Positions 52,653-53,073 of a stretch of DNA of 53,073 nt are shown in pieces. The notes under the pieces are model-generated. The model was not told where the DNA came from. It searched no databases and was given only the letters and a program-made list of their open reading frames with translations. The DNA comes from JAHBNG01 sp039028975 (GTDB taxonomy: Bacteria; Chloroflexota; Anaerolineae; Caldilineales; Caldilineaceae): assembly GCA_039028975.1 (NCBI GenBank), contig JBCCHB010000120.1, positions 1 to 53,073 on the forward strand, written 5' to 3'. The first letter of the stretch is position 1; each line of letters starts with the position of its first letter. The position numbers and the translations under genes are program-made.

Positions 52653-52829
52653 CAGTGGAGGATGCGTTGCATCTGTAACCAAGCGCAATCCAAACTGGCC
52701 ACGAGTTGGCAGAGTCGAGATTCTTCGTTCCGTTCCTCCACTCAGAATGACAGCATTGCGATCTACTAAGTATAGTAAGAACCGACAGAAGTTATCATAT
52801 GTTAATGAGACATAGCCTGAACCCTGCTA

Positions 52830-52876
52830 TCCTCTAATCAATATGTACAAGACTATTTTTTGCACAGATTAGAGGA
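52830..52876 (+). promoter_or_regulatory. Inverted repeat enclosing the ribosome binding site of the 45-aa gene
   Basis: TCCTCTAATC (52830-52839) is perfectly complementary to GATTAGAGGA (52867-52876). The right arm contains AGAGGA, the Shine-Dalgarno for the ATG at 52884. In RNA the stem would hide the ribosome binding site, so translation could depend on temperature, a protein or upstream ribosomes. Structure is seen; regulation is inferred. Confidence 0.5.
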
Positions 52877-52883
52877 GCAACAA

Positions 52884-53021
52884 ATGAACTTACACAAACT
52901 CTCACTGCGTATTCTGCAAATATTCTCCATTCTCTTAGAGCGTGAATATTCAAATACGCTCTTGTATTATGTCAAGTTGATTGCAATTGAGACGAATGCA
53001 TATGTGCCAAAAAGTAGATGA
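52884..53021 (+). CDS. Small protein of unknown function, 45 aa
   Basis: ATG at 52884 follows AGAGGAGCAACAA, a strong ribosome binding site, and the frame ends TGA at 53019-53021. The product starts MNLHKLSLRILQIFSILLER and ends ETNAYVPKSR. The first 20 residues are basic then hydrophobic and amphipathic, and a second apolar patch (TLLYYVKLIAI) follows. It could be a small membrane-active peptide. No family is recognised. The ribosome binding site is inside a 10-bp inverted repeat. Confidence 0.5.
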   Translation: MNLHKLSLRILQIFSILLEREYSNTLLYYVKLIAIETNAYVPKSR

Positions 53022-53073
53022 TCGATCACACTTATGGACATGAATAAAACAAATGATGAAACTAACAATAAAA

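Overview
The window looks like a chromosomal segment of a free-living or host-associated bacterium, most likely Chloroflexota (Anaerolineae/Caldilineae-like). This is inference. It rests on the mix of genes (lipoprotein-dependent oligopeptide and sugar ABC importers, several phytanoyl-CoA-dioxygenase-like proteins, a sulfatase, an M28-like peptidase, a DUF4432 protein, an ELWxxDGT-repeat protein, an AAA/WD40 remnant, a Clp_N-histidine kinase fusion), on surface proteins ending in an FLPL/FLPV-type tail, and on many palindromic and tandem repeats between genes. TGA is an ordinary stop codon elsewhere in the window. No rRNA, tRNA, CRISPR array or intact transposase was seen.

Layout. 1-800: two tandem, nearly identical 50-codon genes on the minus strand for a Trp/Arg/Cys-rich peptide behind an acidic leader-like segment. 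812-1404: wreck of an Rpn-type PD-(D/E)XK nuclease gene. 1557-4118: comEC. 4320-13164: a plus-strand run of lipoprotein, two peptide permeases, serine hydrolase, PanE-like reductase, M28-like protein, SDR and an ANT(4')-like nucleotidyltransferase, probably one transcription unit. 18649-13169 (minus): a Prx-like gene with two in-frame TGA codons at the CxxC position, an FeS-NrfD fusion, and a molybdopterin oxidoreductase. 19291-20289 (minus): an anchored FN3/discoidin-like protein.

20597-30695: three tandem PhyH-family dioxygenases separated by different tandem repeats, then a complete oligopeptide ABC transporter whose permease and ATPase genes are split by a toxin-antitoxin pair with its own promoter. 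30793-33302: 108-bp tandem repeats, long hairpins, an FAH-family hydrolase, a repeat-dense gap and a 58-aa gene. 33586-43413: ELWxxDGT protein, PfkB kinase, fourth PhyH protein, DUF4432 protein, hybrid histidine kinase and sulfatase. 43472-46119: decayed DNA, including a head-to-head junction of two 5'-truncated genes. 46470-49666: sugar ABC importer without an ATPase. 50098-52636: Clp_N-histidine kinase, NarL-type regulator and Crp-like protein. 52884-53021: a 45-aa gene whose ribosome binding site lies inside a 10-bp inverted repeat.

Most gene content points to uptake and breakdown of peptides, sugars and sulfated or hydroxylatable organics. The strongest candidates for something new are (a) the UxxU selenoprotein-like Prx upstream of the molybdoenzyme, with a SECIS-like hairpin at the second TGA, (b) the duplicated small-peptide genes at the left edge, and (c) a family of at least six dispersed hairpin elements that keep asymmetric terminal motifs while their stem sequence changes with pairing preserved.
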